Shown here: in pieces, positions 15,287-23,336 of the stretch
Layout of the letters: each line of letters opens with the position of its first letter
Position numbering within the stretch: position 1 is the stretch's first letter
Assembly (NCBI GenBank): GCA_024690725.1
Contig: JAILOQ010000074.1
Span: forward strand, 1-33,706
Length of the DNA: 33,706 nt
Direction: 5' to 3'
DNA from: Lachnospiraceae bacterium
GTDB taxonomy: Bacteria > Bacillota > Clostridia > Lachnospirales > Lachnospiraceae
The notes under the pieces: model-generated
What the model was told of the DNA's origin: nothing
The model's input: only the letters and a program-made list of their open reading frames with translations
The model's database searches: none
Position numbers and translations under genes: made by a program

Positions 15287-16225
15287 TTAATTCTTCTCAT
15301 CTGTCAGCTTATAGAATACCATACTTACGATCAAAGTAATGATAAACAAGATAACGGAATAAGCAGATGCTCTACCGTAGTTCTGACCGGGTCCTGCATT
15401 GATGTATGTCTTGATCAGCATTACGATGGTACGTGTACTCATGACAGACGCGCCACCAACTTTAATGACGGGATTACCTTCATTAAACAGCTGAGGAATA
15501 TCGTACATCTGCAAACCACCGATCGCAGATGTTACCATGGTAAACTGCAAGATCGGCTTTAACAGCGGAATCGTGATCTGGAAGAACTGCTGTGTAGAAG
15601 TTGCTCCATCCACCATTGCTGCTTCGTACAAGGAAGGATTGATACCCAGGATACCTGCGATCAATACGATCATCGTATTACCGTACCACATCCAGAACTG
15701 GATAAAGGCTATGATAAAGAACGAGGCCAGACCGTGATCCAACATACCCGTCTCCGGTGCCCATCCCAACTTTACGAATAAGGACTTAATAGAACCGTTT
15801 ACGTCAAACAAACTGTAGAACAACACGGCGATCGTTGCTGCCGTGATGATGTTCGGCATATACATGATAACCTTATATGCACCCTCACCTTTTAACTTAT
15901 TGAAGTTATCCGTAAACCAAGCTGCCAACAATAAGGACAAAAGAATCTGAGGAATAAAGTTCAATAACCACAAAACTACTGTAACCGCAATGGCCTGCCA
16001 TACTTCGCCGCCACCTGCGGATCCAAATACATAATTTGTGTAGTTTCCGAGACCTGCAAGGGTCTCAACTTTGTTTCTACCCGTCTTTGAATCATACATA
16101 AATGACTTATAGAAGGTATAAAGCAAGGGGTAGAACTGGAAAATTAAGAATACGATAAAGAACGGAGCGATGAAAAGCACACCGTACTTGCCGTATTCGA
16201 CTGTTTTCTTTTTATTATTATTCAC
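15287..16225 (-). CDS. CUT1 sugar ABC transporter permease (MalF-like)
   Basis: The 312-residue protein starts with GTG (GGGAG 8 bases upstream) and has six membrane helices. The EAA loop near 203-222 (EAAMVDGATSTQQFFQITIP) is well kept. It belongs to the CUT1 (oligosaccharide) branch. The 151-base gap to the binding-protein gene contains a strong RNA hairpin, which fits the usual lower expression of permeases than of the binding protein. Confidence 0.94.
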   Translation of the reverse strand: MNNNKKKTVEYGKYGVLFIAPFFIVFLIFQFYPLLYTFYKSFMYDSKTGRNKVETLAGLGNYTNYVFGSAGGGEVWQAIAVTVVLWLLNFIPQILLSLLLAAWFTDNFNKLKGEGAYKVIMYMPNIITAATIAVLFYSLFDVNGSIKSLFVKLGWAPETGMLDHGLASFFIIAFIQFWMWYGNTMIVLIAGILGINPSLYEAAMVDGATSTQQFFQITIPLLKPILQFTMVTSAIGGLQMYDIPQLFNEGNPVIKVGGASVMSTRTIVMLIKTYINAGPGQNYGRASAYSVILFIITLIVSMVFYKLTDEKN

Positions 16226-16308
16226 ACCGTCACTCCCAATCAGTAATTATTTGCTTACGCTTAGAAGAAATATCCTCTTTCGTTATATTAACTTTGTTCA
16301 ATTTTAAA

Positions 16309-16342
16309 CTATGCACCGATATGCGAGCATACCGATGCATAG
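16309..16342 (-). other. intercistronic stem-loop between binding protein and permease genes
   Basis: CTATGCA and TGCATAG form the base of a 15-pair stem with loop CTCG. On the leftward RNA two positions are G-U pairs, whereas the plus-strand RNA would have A-C mismatches there, so the structure is tuned to the leftward transcript. No good T run follows. It probably protects the 3' end of the binding-protein message or partly ends transcription. Confidence 0.7.
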
Positions 16343-16376
16343 CCAAAATCATTTTAAATTGTTGTTACAATTTGAA

Positions 16377-17825
16377 TTACTCTACAGTGATGTAGTCATA
16401 ATTCTTTGCAACTTCGTCCTTGATGAACTGTACAGCATCATCAACAGTCTCATAAGTTCCGGCATTGTAACCCTGAGAAGCTGTATCCATGATTGCCTTT
16501 AATGCAGAATCAAGATAAGTAGAGTTGCTCAAGTCGATAGTTAAAGCTGCCTCAGCCCAGGTCTCAACAGGATTCTGTCCGCCTAAGATATCAGAAGCGC
16601 CCTTGCCATCAGCGATGATGTTAGCAACTGCTTCCTTGTTGTTTACGAAGTCCATTGTTTCCTCTTCGATGGTGTACATGATCTCAGGATCTGCACATAA
16701 CTCATATAACAAGAATGCTGCTAAATCCGGGTTCGGAGTATCAGCACCGATCATTACATAAGTACCACCCCAGTGATAGGATACAGGGCCTTCGCATACT
16801 CTCCACTGACCGAAGGTAGAAGTCTCGCTGTCCTCGGTAGTAGCGATACACCAGTAAACGAACCAAGTACATCCGAAGTAACCGAATACGTCACCCTCGA
16901 AGTTAGCGGACCATGCATCAGACCACATAGATGTGTTAGCTGTATAACCTTCGTCATAGAGCTTCTTAGCCATCTCTAAGTAATCTGTTACAGCGCTGTC
17001 AAGAGTTAATGTCTCGGAACCGTCGTCTGCAACGGTAACCCAAGGCTGTGTCTGCTGATCCCATACAGCATACTTGATGTCGTCAGGACCGGAGATCATA
17101 GCGTAACCGGCATCCTTCATGGTCTGAGCAGTCTCAAAGAATGTATCCCAATCCTTTACATACTCCTGAACCTCAGCCGGCTCAGATGTGCCAAGAACTT
17201 CCTCAGCGATATCTGCACGATAGGTGAAGTTACCAGGAGCTGCCTGCCATGTTAATGCCTTTAAGTTACCATCATAGGTAGCATAGTCAACAGTGTACTG
17301 ATAAGCGTTTGCATACATGTCGTTTGTGATACCTGCATCAGCAAGAACCATTGTCATGTCGCTCTCGGTATAGTACTTTGCAACGTCGTTATCTGCTGCA
17401 AATAAGGACGGATACTTGTCGCCAGCTTCCATTGCAGTATCAATGGCTGTCTGGTAGGTACCGTCAGTACCGGATACACCAAGATTGATGTACTCAACAT
17501 AGTCTGCATACTCGGGATAAGCATCTAATACATACTGTAAACGAGAACCAAACTCGTCATTCCAAGAATATGCATAGATCTTCATGGAATCATCCCAACC
17601 GTCTGTGCTCGGAGCTTCCATAGTAGCTGCCTCTGTAGCCTCAGTTGTCTCAGGCTCAGCTTCCTCTGCTTCCTCTTCTGCGGGCTCCTCTGTTGCTGCT
17701 TCCTCTGTTGCCTCTTCCTCTACAGCAGGCTCAGTAGCAGGCTCCTCAGCGGTAGAACCGCATCCTACTAACAAAGATGCTACCATAGCGGTAGAAAGCA
17801 ATACACTTAATAATTTCTTCTTCAT
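16377..17825 (-). CDS. sugar ABC transporter substrate-binding lipoprotein
   Basis: The 482-residue protein has a lipoprotein signal peptide (MKKKLLSVLLSTAMVASLLVGC, lipid-bearing Cys22). Residues 25-70 are a linker of almost only Glu, Ala, Thr and Pro, which would hold the domain away from the membrane. The rest (from about GWDDSMKIYAYSWNDE) is a class of extracellular solute-binding protein family 1/CUT1 fold, rich in Trp, Tyr and Asp as expected for oligosaccharide binding. GAGGAGG lies 7 bases before the ATG. It is first in the operon with two permeases and divergent from cellobiose phosphorylase, so cellobiose or cellodextrin is the likely ligand; that is inference. Confidence 0.93.
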   Translation of the reverse strand: MKKKLLSVLLSTAMVASLLVGCGSTAEEPATEPAVEEEATEEAATEEPAEEEAEEAEPETTEATEAATMEAPSTDGWDDSMKIYAYSWNDEFGSRLQYVLDAYPEYADYVEYINLGVSGTDGTYQTAIDTAMEAGDKYPSLFAADNDVAKYYTESDMTMVLADAGITNDMYANAYQYTVDYATYDGNLKALTWQAAPGNFTYRADIAEEVLGTSEPAEVQEYVKDWDTFFETAQTMKDAGYAMISGPDDIKYAVWDQQTQPWVTVADDGSETLTLDSAVTDYLEMAKKLYDEGYTANTSMWSDAWSANFEGDVFGYFGCTWFVYWCIATTEDSETSTFGQWRVCEGPVSYHWGGTYVMIGADTPNPDLAAFLLYELCADPEIMYTIEEETMDFVNNKEAVANIIADGKGASDILGGQNPVETWAEAALTIDLSNSTYLDSALKAIMDTASQGYNAGTYETVDDAVQFIKDEVAKNYDYITVE

Positions 17826-17880
17826 TCTTTTTCGTTCCTCCTCTAAAAAAGTTTGAAATAAGTGTGTTGATAGTTACGCA

Positions 17881-17924
17881 TTTATATAATGTTATCTTAC
17901 GATAACTAAATGCCAGATTGTCAA
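17881..17924 (-). promoter_or_regulatory. probable promoter and operator of the sugar transporter operon
   Basis: Leftward TTGACA at 17924-17919 is followed 19 bases later by TAAGAT; an alternative pair is TTAGTT (17909-17904) and TATAAA (17886-17881) with 17 bases between. GTTATC-TTAC-GATAAC (17891-17906, plus strand) overlaps both and is a candidate repressor site. Confidence 0.5.
17891..17906. promoter_or_regulatory. candidate operator, inverted repeat GTTATC-4-GATAAC
   Basis: Six-base perfect arms with a four-base spacer located inside the transporter promoter region. The regulator is not identifiable here; no LacI, AraC or GntR gene is in the window. Confidence 0.45.
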
Positions 17925-17929
17925 TGTGC

Positions 17930-17955
17930 GAGGTCATGATGTACAATCAGACCTC
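17930..17955. repeat. inverted repeat GAGGTC-14-GACCTC with central TGTACA
   Basis: Six-base arms at 17930-17935 and 17950-17955 enclose a TGTACA at 17940-17945, upstream of the transporter -35. Confidence 0.5.
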
Positions 17956-18097
17956 AAAATCTCAAGTCGTTTTGTACAATATCACCTTCCAACAAAACTG
18001 ATTTTATAACAAATTGTCCAAAAGAGCAATAGTTTTATTGGATTTTTTGTACATTTTTGAGATTTTTTGCTTTTTCCGCCACAAAACGCACACAAAC

Positions 18098-18174
18098 CAT
18101 ACATCTTTCATACATGTTTCATACACATTTGTACATATTTTGTTTACATTTTGTTCACAAATTCAATGTACCAT
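18098..18174. repeat. 11-base-periodic array in the divergent region
   Basis: Seven successive units of 11 bases: CATACATCTTT, CATACATGTTT, CATACACATTT, GTACATATTTT, GTTTACATTTT, GTTCACAAATT, then a decayed CAATGTACCAT. Short T runs fall once per helical turn, which predicts bent DNA, or a row of equally facing protein sites. Confidence 0.7.
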
Positions 18175-18237
18175 AGATCGTCCCTTTTGTAAATAGATAT
18201 TTTCGGATTTTTTCTTTATTTCTTTCCACCCTTCTTC

Positions 18238-18266
18238 TTGATTTTGAGGCGCAGTTTTCGTATAAT
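18238..18266 (+). promoter_or_regulatory. sigma-A promoter of cellobiose phosphorylase
   Basis: TTGATT (18238-18243), 17-base spacer, TATAAT (18261-18266), 63 bases before the ATG. The leader contains a small TTGGG/CCCAA hairpin near 18289. Confidence 0.7.
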
Positions 18267-18329
18267 TTTTCTTAAGTGGGATTTGCCTTGGGGGATGTCC
18301 CAAATAATGTATTGAAAGGAAAAAAAGCT

Positions 18330-20765
18330 ATGAAATTTGGTTACTTTGATGACGCCAACAAAGAATACGTCATCACAACTCCGAAAACACCGCTTCCCTG
18401 GATCAACTACCTGGGGTGCAACGACTTTTTCAGTTTGATTTCCAACACCAGTGGCGGCTATTCTTTCTATAAAGATGCAAAGCTGCTCAGAATCACTCGT
18501 TATCGTTACAACGATGTTCCTGCGGATATCAACGGTAAGTACTTCTATATTAAGGATGGCGATACCGTTTGGAATCCCGGTTGGAAACCGACCCAAACAG
18601 AGCTTGACGAATATGAATGCCGCCACGGCATCGGTTACTCCAAGTTCAAAGGAGCAAAGAACGGCGTTGAGGCCAATGTCCTCACCTTCGTTCCCATGGG
18701 TGATACAGCAGAAGTAAGCCGCATTACACTTACCAACAATTCCGGTGCGGACAAAGAATTGAAACTCTTCTCTTATGTAGAGTGGTGTCTGTGGAACGCA
18801 GACGACGATTCCCGTAACTTCCAGCGTAACCTTTCCACAGGTGAAGTTGAAGTGATCGGTTCCACCATTTATCACAAGACCGAGTACAGAGAGCGTCGTA
18901 ATCATTACGCTGTTTACTCCGTAAACGCTCCGGTAGACGGTTTCGATACGAGCCGTGACAAATTCCTCGGCGCATACCGCGGTGTTATGAATCCGGAAGT
19001 AGTTGAGAACGGCAAGGCAACAAACTCCATCGCAAGAGGCTGGAGCCCCATTGCATCTCACCAGATCAATGTAAAGCTTGCAGCAGGCGAGTCCAAGTCC
19101 TTCATCTTCGTTCTCGGCTATTGCGAGAATCCGGATGATGACAAGTGGGAATCCCACAACGTGATCAAGAAGGATCCCGCAAACAAGTTATTGGCAAAAT
19201 ATCAGACAGATGCCGATTTTGACAAGGCATTCGCTGAGTTAAATACCTACTGGGCCGGACTCTTATCCAAGTATACCGTAAAGTCCTCCAACGAAAAGGT
19301 AGACCGCATGGTAAATATCTGGAACCAGTACCAGTGTATGGTAACCTTTAACATGTCCCGTTCCGCTTCTTATTATGAATCCGGTATCGGACGAGGCATG
19401 GGCTTCCGTGATTCCTGCCAGGATCTTTTGGGCTTCGTTCATTTGATTCCCGAGCGCGCGAGAGGTCGTATCATTGATATCGCCTCCACACAGTTTGAAG
19501 ACGGTAGCGCATATCATCAGTATCAGCCACTTACCAAGAGAGGTAATGCAGATATCGGTTCCGGTTTCAACGACGACCCGTTATGGTTGATCGGCGGTAC
19601 CAGCGCTTACATCCGTGAGTCCGGCGATATGTCCATCTTGGATGAGATGGTTCCTTTCGATAATGATGAGAGCAAGGCAACTCCTTTGCTGAATCACTTG
19701 AAGAGATCCTTTGATTATATCGTTAACCACAAAGGCCCTCACGATCTTCCTTTGATCGGTCGTGCCGATTGGAATGACTGTCTGAACCTTAACTGCCACT
19801 CTCTCCACCCCGGTGAGAGCTTCCAGACCTTCGGTCCTTCCGAAGGCCCCGTTGCAGAGTCTGTATTCATCGGCGGTATGTTTGTGAAGTACGGTTTGGA
19901 ATACGCAGAGCTTTGCGAGCTTAAGGGAGATCAGGCTGAGGCTGACAGAGCAAGAGCCGAAGTCGAGAAGATGCGTGCCGCTGTTCTCGACGCAGGTTGG
20001 GACGGCGAATGGTTCGTACGTGCTTATGATTCCTACGGAAACAAAGTCGGAAGCAAGGAATGCGAAGAAGGTCAGATCTTCATCGAGCCTCAGGGCTTCT
20101 GTGTACTGGCCGGTGTCGGTGTTGAAACCGGCGAGGCTGTCAAAGCACTCGATTCCGTTAAGGCAAAGCTTGATACTCCTTACGGTATCATGATCTTACA
20201 GCCTGCTTATACCGTATATCACGAAGAACTCGGCGAGGTTTCCTCTTATCCTCCGGGATACAAGGAAAACGCAGGTATCTTCTGCCACAACAATCCTTGG
20301 GTTTCCATCGCTGAGACCGTTGTCGGACGCGGCGATCGTGCATTTGAGATCTACCGGAAGACCTGTCCCGCATATGTGGAAGAGTTTTCCGAGATCCATC
20401 GTACCGAGCCTTATGTATATTCCCAGATGGTTGCCGGTGCGGACGGCGAGATCCCGGGCGAAGGAAAGAACTCCTGGCTGACCGGTACCGCTGCATGGAC
20501 CTTCGTAAACGTATCGCAGTACATCTTAGGTGTATATCCCACACATAAGGGATTATCCATCAATCCTTGTACGCCGAAGGGCTTCGGTGATTTCGAGATC
20601 ACACGTAAGTTCCGCGAAGGCACCTACAACATCAAGGTAGTTAACCCGAACAACGTTGAAAAGGGCGTTGTGAAGATGACGGTTGACGGCAAGGATGTAG
20701 ACGGTTGCATCGTTCCTTACGAGAAGGGCAAGACCAACTACGACGTAGTCGTAACCATGGGCTGA
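18330..20765 (+). CDS. cellobiose phosphorylase (GH94)
   Basis: From ATG 18330 the protein has 811 residues, matching the length known for clostridial cellobiose phosphorylases; AAAGGA lies 9 bases before it and the 18-residue upstream extension is not family-like. It splits cellobiose with phosphate into glucose 1-phosphate and glucose, saving ATP compared with hydrolysis. The N-terminus ([20 protein letters not shown]) and the beta-sandwich plus (alpha/alpha)6 barrel layout fit GH94, and the general acid is in ADWNDCLN (Asp483). No signal peptide, so it works inside the cell. Close GH94 relatives (cellodextrin or chitobiose phosphorylase) are less likely given length and start. It is divergent from the sugar transporter and followed by a strong terminator. 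Confidence 0.95.
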   Translation: MKFGYFDDANKEYVITTPKTPLPWINYLGCNDFFSLISNTSGGYSFYKDAKLLRITRYRYNDVPADINGKYFYIKDGDTVWNPGWKPTQTELDEYECRHGIGYSKFKGAKNGVEANVLTFVPMGDTAEVSRITLTNNSGADKELKLFSYVEWCLWNADDDSRNFQRNLSTGEVEVIGSTIYHKTEYRERRNHYAVYSVNAPVDGFDTSRDKFLGAYRGVMNPEVVENGKATNSIARGWSPIASHQINVKLAAGESKSFIFVLGYCENPDDDKWESHNVIKKDPANKLLAKYQTDADFDKAFAELNTYWAGLLSKYTVKSSNEKVDRMVNIWNQYQCMVTFNMSRSASYYESGIGRGMGFRDSCQDLLGFVHLIPERARGRIIDIASTQFEDGSAYHQYQPLTKRGNADIGSGFNDDPLWLIGGTSAYIRESGDMSILDEMVPFDNDESKATPLLNHLKRSFDYIVNHKGPHDLPLIGRADWNDCLNLNCHSLHPGESFQTFGPSEGPVAESVFIGGMFVKYGLEYAELCELKGDQAEADRARAEVEKMRAAVLDAGWDGEWFVRAYDSYGNKVGSKECEEGQIFIEPQGFCVLAGVGVETGEAVKALDSVKAKLDTPYGIMILQPAYTVYHEELGEVSSYPPGYKENAGIFCHNNPWVSIAETVVGRGDRAFEIYRKTCPAYVEEFSEIHRTEPYVYSQMVAGADGEIPGEGKNSWLTGTAAWTFVNVSQYILGVYPTHKGLSINPCTPKGFGDFEITRKFREGTYNIKVVNPNNVEKGVVKMTVDGKDVDGCIVPYEKGKTNYDVVVTMG

Positions 20766-20775
20766 TAAAAGCAAG

Positions 20776-20810
20776 ACAAAGGCGGAGCACAATGCTCCGC
20801 CTTTTTTATT
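20776..20810 (+). terminator. intrinsic terminator after cellobiose phosphorylase
   Basis: AAAGGCGGAGCA, three bases, TGCTCCGCCTTT, then further T's. Twelve-pair stem, 11 bases past the stop. It may also serve the convergent cardiolipin synthase transcript, whose tail would be TTTGTCTTGCTTTT. Confidence 0.92.
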
Positions 20811-20870
20811 GCCTGTCGCAATTCCTGTTTCTTCTTATTATAGGTTATAGAGATTCTTTCCTTTCGTTCT

Positions 20871-22484
20871 TTACATCAAAGGTCCAAAGATACGGAACAC
20901 TCTTCCCAACAATCTGTGAATGAACGGATAGGTACGGCACTGTTCCAATCCGAAATTCATGCATTCCTCCTGTGTCTGCAAAAAGTCCTTCTTTACATCC
21001 AAAATCGCCGGATTCTTATAAAAATACGCCGCACACTCATAATGTGTGTACAAGGATCTGAAATCCAGATTGATGCTTCCCACGACCGCCACATTATCAT
21101 CCGACACAAAGCTCTTGGCATGTACAAAGCCCGGAAGGAACTCATAGATCTTTACACCCGCCATGATCAACTGCGGATAATAGGTATGCGCAATATCGAA
21201 GACGACCCGTTTATCGGGAATATGTGGCATCATAAGCCGCACATCCACGCCACGCTGCGCCGCAAAACAAAGTGCTGTGATGATCTCGTTTTCCGGAATA
21301 AAGTACGGCGTCATGATATATACATACTTCCTGGCCTGATTCAGGATATCCAGATATACCTCTTCCGCAATATCGCGACCGTTACTGGGGCTGTCATTAT
21401 AGGCCATGACATAGCCCACATTCTCATGCCTCTCCTGCTTCGGCTCGATCAGATAATGGACGTAGTCTTCTTTTACCTCGGCTTTTTCCGTCATATTCCA
21501 CATCTGTAAAAACATGGCCGAAAAGCTTTTGACCGCATCTCCGTTAAGCCGCACAGCAGTATCCTTCCAATAGCCGAACCGGTCGATGACGTTCATATAT
21601 TCATCCGCTAAGTTCACGCCTCCGGTAAAGGCTGTTTTCCCGTCCACGACCAGGATCTTTCTATGATCCCGGTAGTTTTGATGGGAACTCAACATCGGCA
21701 TAACCGGCGCGAAGACCTTGGTTTTGATCCCCATACTCGTAAGCTTTCCCGCATATCCGTGCGGTAATGTCAAAATCGAATTGAACCCGTCATACATCAG
21801 CCGGATTTCAACGCCTTCTTTGGCTTTTTCTTTCAGTTCCGCCAATACGGCATCCCAGACTTCCCCGGGATTAATGATGAAGTACTCCAGAAAAATAAAA
21901 TCCTTCGCTCCCCGGATCGCAGCCAGCATAGCAGGGAACGCATCTTCCCCACTCTTATAATATGTAACTTCCGTATTCTCATAGATCGGAAATCCGTTTT
22001 GGTGCTGAATATAATAAGCCAAGCCCCGGATCGGTTCTTTTTCCCTTTCCATGTGCGCAGTCACTTCGACGTTTTCGCGCAGATAGCGCTGTGATTCACG
22101 GATCCGGTACTCTAACCCCTTGGCCATACCGAATCTGGCGGGGTTTACCCGAATAAAGATATAGACCAGTACACCGAAGGCCGGAAACAGACACAACGGT
22201 AACATCCATGTAAGCTTAAACGCCGGATTTTCATCGGAATTGATAATGCTTAAGATCACGATCGCGGCAAGAATGTTGAGTGTGTACAACACAACCGAAG
22301 CATACTTGTCGTTCACCTGTTTGAAGATGGCCCAGAACAGAACGATCTGAACAACCAGAAAGACGACTGTCAGCACAATGCGGCTAAACAGGAAATGTAT
22401 AATGGCATTTATTCCATTACGTTTTAATTTTTTAGAAGTATCTTCTTTTTTGGATAACTTACGTTTTTCTTCCTTACTCGTCAA
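20871..22484 (-). CDS. cls: cardiolipin synthase (phospholipase D superfamily)
   Basis: The 537-residue protein has a basic N-terminus, three hydrophobic helices (about 33-53, 63-81, 91-112) and two HKD motifs: HRK-x4-D at 274-281 and HAK-x4-D at 455-462, followed by GGVNLADEY and GSINLDFRS. It joins two phosphatidylglycerol molecules into cardiolipin at the membrane. The start is a TTG at 22484 with GAGGT 5-6 bases upstream; no ATG fits. It is 11 bases after the MerR gene and is probably cotranscribed with it and the PurF-like gene. Confidence 0.93.
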   Translation of the reverse strand: MTSKEEKRKLSKKEDTSKKLKRNGINAIIHFLFSRIVLTVVFLVVQIVLFWAIFKQVNDKYASVVLYTLNILAAIVILSIINSDENPAFKLTWMLPLCLFPAFGVLVYIFIRVNPARFGMAKGLEYRIRESQRYLRENVEVTAHMEREKEPIRGLAYYIQHQNGFPIYENTEVTYYKSGEDAFPAMLAAIRGAKDFIFLEYFIINPGEVWDAVLAELKEKAKEGVEIRLMYDGFNSILTLPHGYAGKLTSMGIKTKVFAPVMPMLSSHQNYRDHRKILVVDGKTAFTGGVNLADEYMNVIDRFGYWKDTAVRLNGDAVKSFSAMFLQMWNMTEKAEVKEDYVHYLIEPKQERHENVGYVMAYNDSPSNGRDIAEEVYLDILNQARKYVYIMTPYFIPENEIITALCFAAQRGVDVRLMMPHIPDKRVVFDIAHTYYPQLIMAGVKIYEFLPGFVHAKSFVSDDNVAVVGSINLDFRSLYTHYECAAYFYKNPAILDVKKDFLQTQEECMNFGLEQCRTYPFIHRLLGRVFRIFGPLM

Positions 22485-22495
22485 AATCTACCTCT

Positions 22496-23320
22496 TTAAA
22501 GTAACACTTGCAATTCATAACTCATTCCCGTGGCATCCTTCTCGTCAGCCGGAATATTCGTTTCAATCACCGTGGCATGCTTCATTGCCGCCTTGTCTAA
22601 AGAAAAGATCTCGGCAGCGGATTCAATGCTGTGCTCGGCAACCCTCTTGCAAAGGTAGTTCCCCGCTCCGATCGTTCTGAGACCTTCGATGTTCTTGCCC
22701 CAGTTTCCGGGAACACTTCCGTTCTTTGTCCCGGACTCATCCGCCAGGGGTTCTACCGTTACAAATACATATTTATCGACTTTTCCGCTATGGTGATCAT
22801 AGATCAGTCCCGAAGGATAAGATCCGGCCAGACCCAGTTTCTGAGAACCGACAAAGAGCGCCAAGAGCTTCGGATTGTAATGGCACATATCCGTAAATTC
22901 GTCAAAGGGAGATGTGAGCACCGTACGGGACAAAAGTGTACGGACCATGCACCCTTCCGGTATTTTATGATTCGGTTTTTGCTCCAGGGTGTTGATGGTA
23001 TTCTGTAAGGTATTCAGACTTTTATACATATCCCGGATCTTCTCTTCGGCGATCGTCTTCGCGTCCCCCAAAAGGCGCTGTAAATCCGGTTTATGATTTC
23101 CGTCCATGTAGTTGCTTAGGTCCTTGAGCGGAATTCCGAGTTCCACGCACAAGGAGATCGCATCGAGAATGTAGAGCTGTTCCTCTTTGTAATAGCGGTA
23201 TCCCGTCGTGTGATCCGTCAGTGCCGGACGAAAGATCCCCAATTCATCATAATAGCGCAAGCTTTTGATGCTCACGTTCTTTGCCTTCGCCACTTTTCCG
23301 ATGGATAAATACCCCTTCAT
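22496..23320 (-). CDS. MerR-family transcriptional regulator with C-terminal effector domain
   Basis: The 274-residue protein has a MerR winged helix-turn-helix at the N-terminus (LSIGKVAKAKNVSIKSLRYY, then DELGIFRPALTDHTTGYRYY), a linking coiled coil (about 80-115) and a C-terminal domain of about 150 residues with the layout of BmrR/GyrI-type small-molecule-binding domains. Such regulators remodel promoters with long spacers. No cysteine cluster for metals is visible, so an organic ligand is more likely. It sits between the PurF-like gene (16-base gap) and cls (11-base gap), which suggests control of this operon or of membrane-stress genes. AGGGG precedes the ATG. Confidence 0.9.
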   Translation of the reverse strand: MKGYLSIGKVAKAKNVSIKSLRYYDELGIFRPALTDHTTGYRYYKEEQLYILDAISLCVELGIPLKDLSNYMDGNHKPDLQRLLGDAKTIAEEKIRDMYKSLNTLQNTINTLEQKPNHKIPEGCMVRTLLSRTVLTSPFDEFTDMCHYNPKLLALFVGSQKLGLAGSYPSGLIYDHHSGKVDKYVFVTVEPLADESGTKNGSVPGNWGKNIEGLRTIGAGNYLCKRVAEHSIESAAEIFSLDKAAMKHATVIETNIPADEKDATGMSYELQVLL

Positions 23321-23336
23321 AGCATTCCCCTTTACA

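Larger units (their letters stand above)
17826..18329. other. 504-base divergent regulatory region without genes
   Basis: A+T-rich region between the binding-protein and phosphorylase genes. I see promoter elements for both sides, four TGTACA palindromes (17940, 17973, 18048, 18130), inverted repeats at 17891-17906 and 17930-17955, a 10-base inverted match AAAATCTCAA (17956-17965) with TTGAGATTTT (18057-18066), and an 11-base-periodic array at 18098-18174. I see no credible coding region. Confidence 0.8.

Noticed and set aside
18098-18174. CRISPR-like interpretation of the periodic array
   Set aside because: The units are 11 bases without spacers and degenerate, and no cas gene is present.
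18216-19157. 313-codon open frame on the minus strand across the start of cellobiose phosphorylase
   Set aside because: It is antisense to a clear GH94 enzyme, has no ribosome binding site I can see, and its translation shows no recognisable domain; it follows from the codon bias of the real gene.
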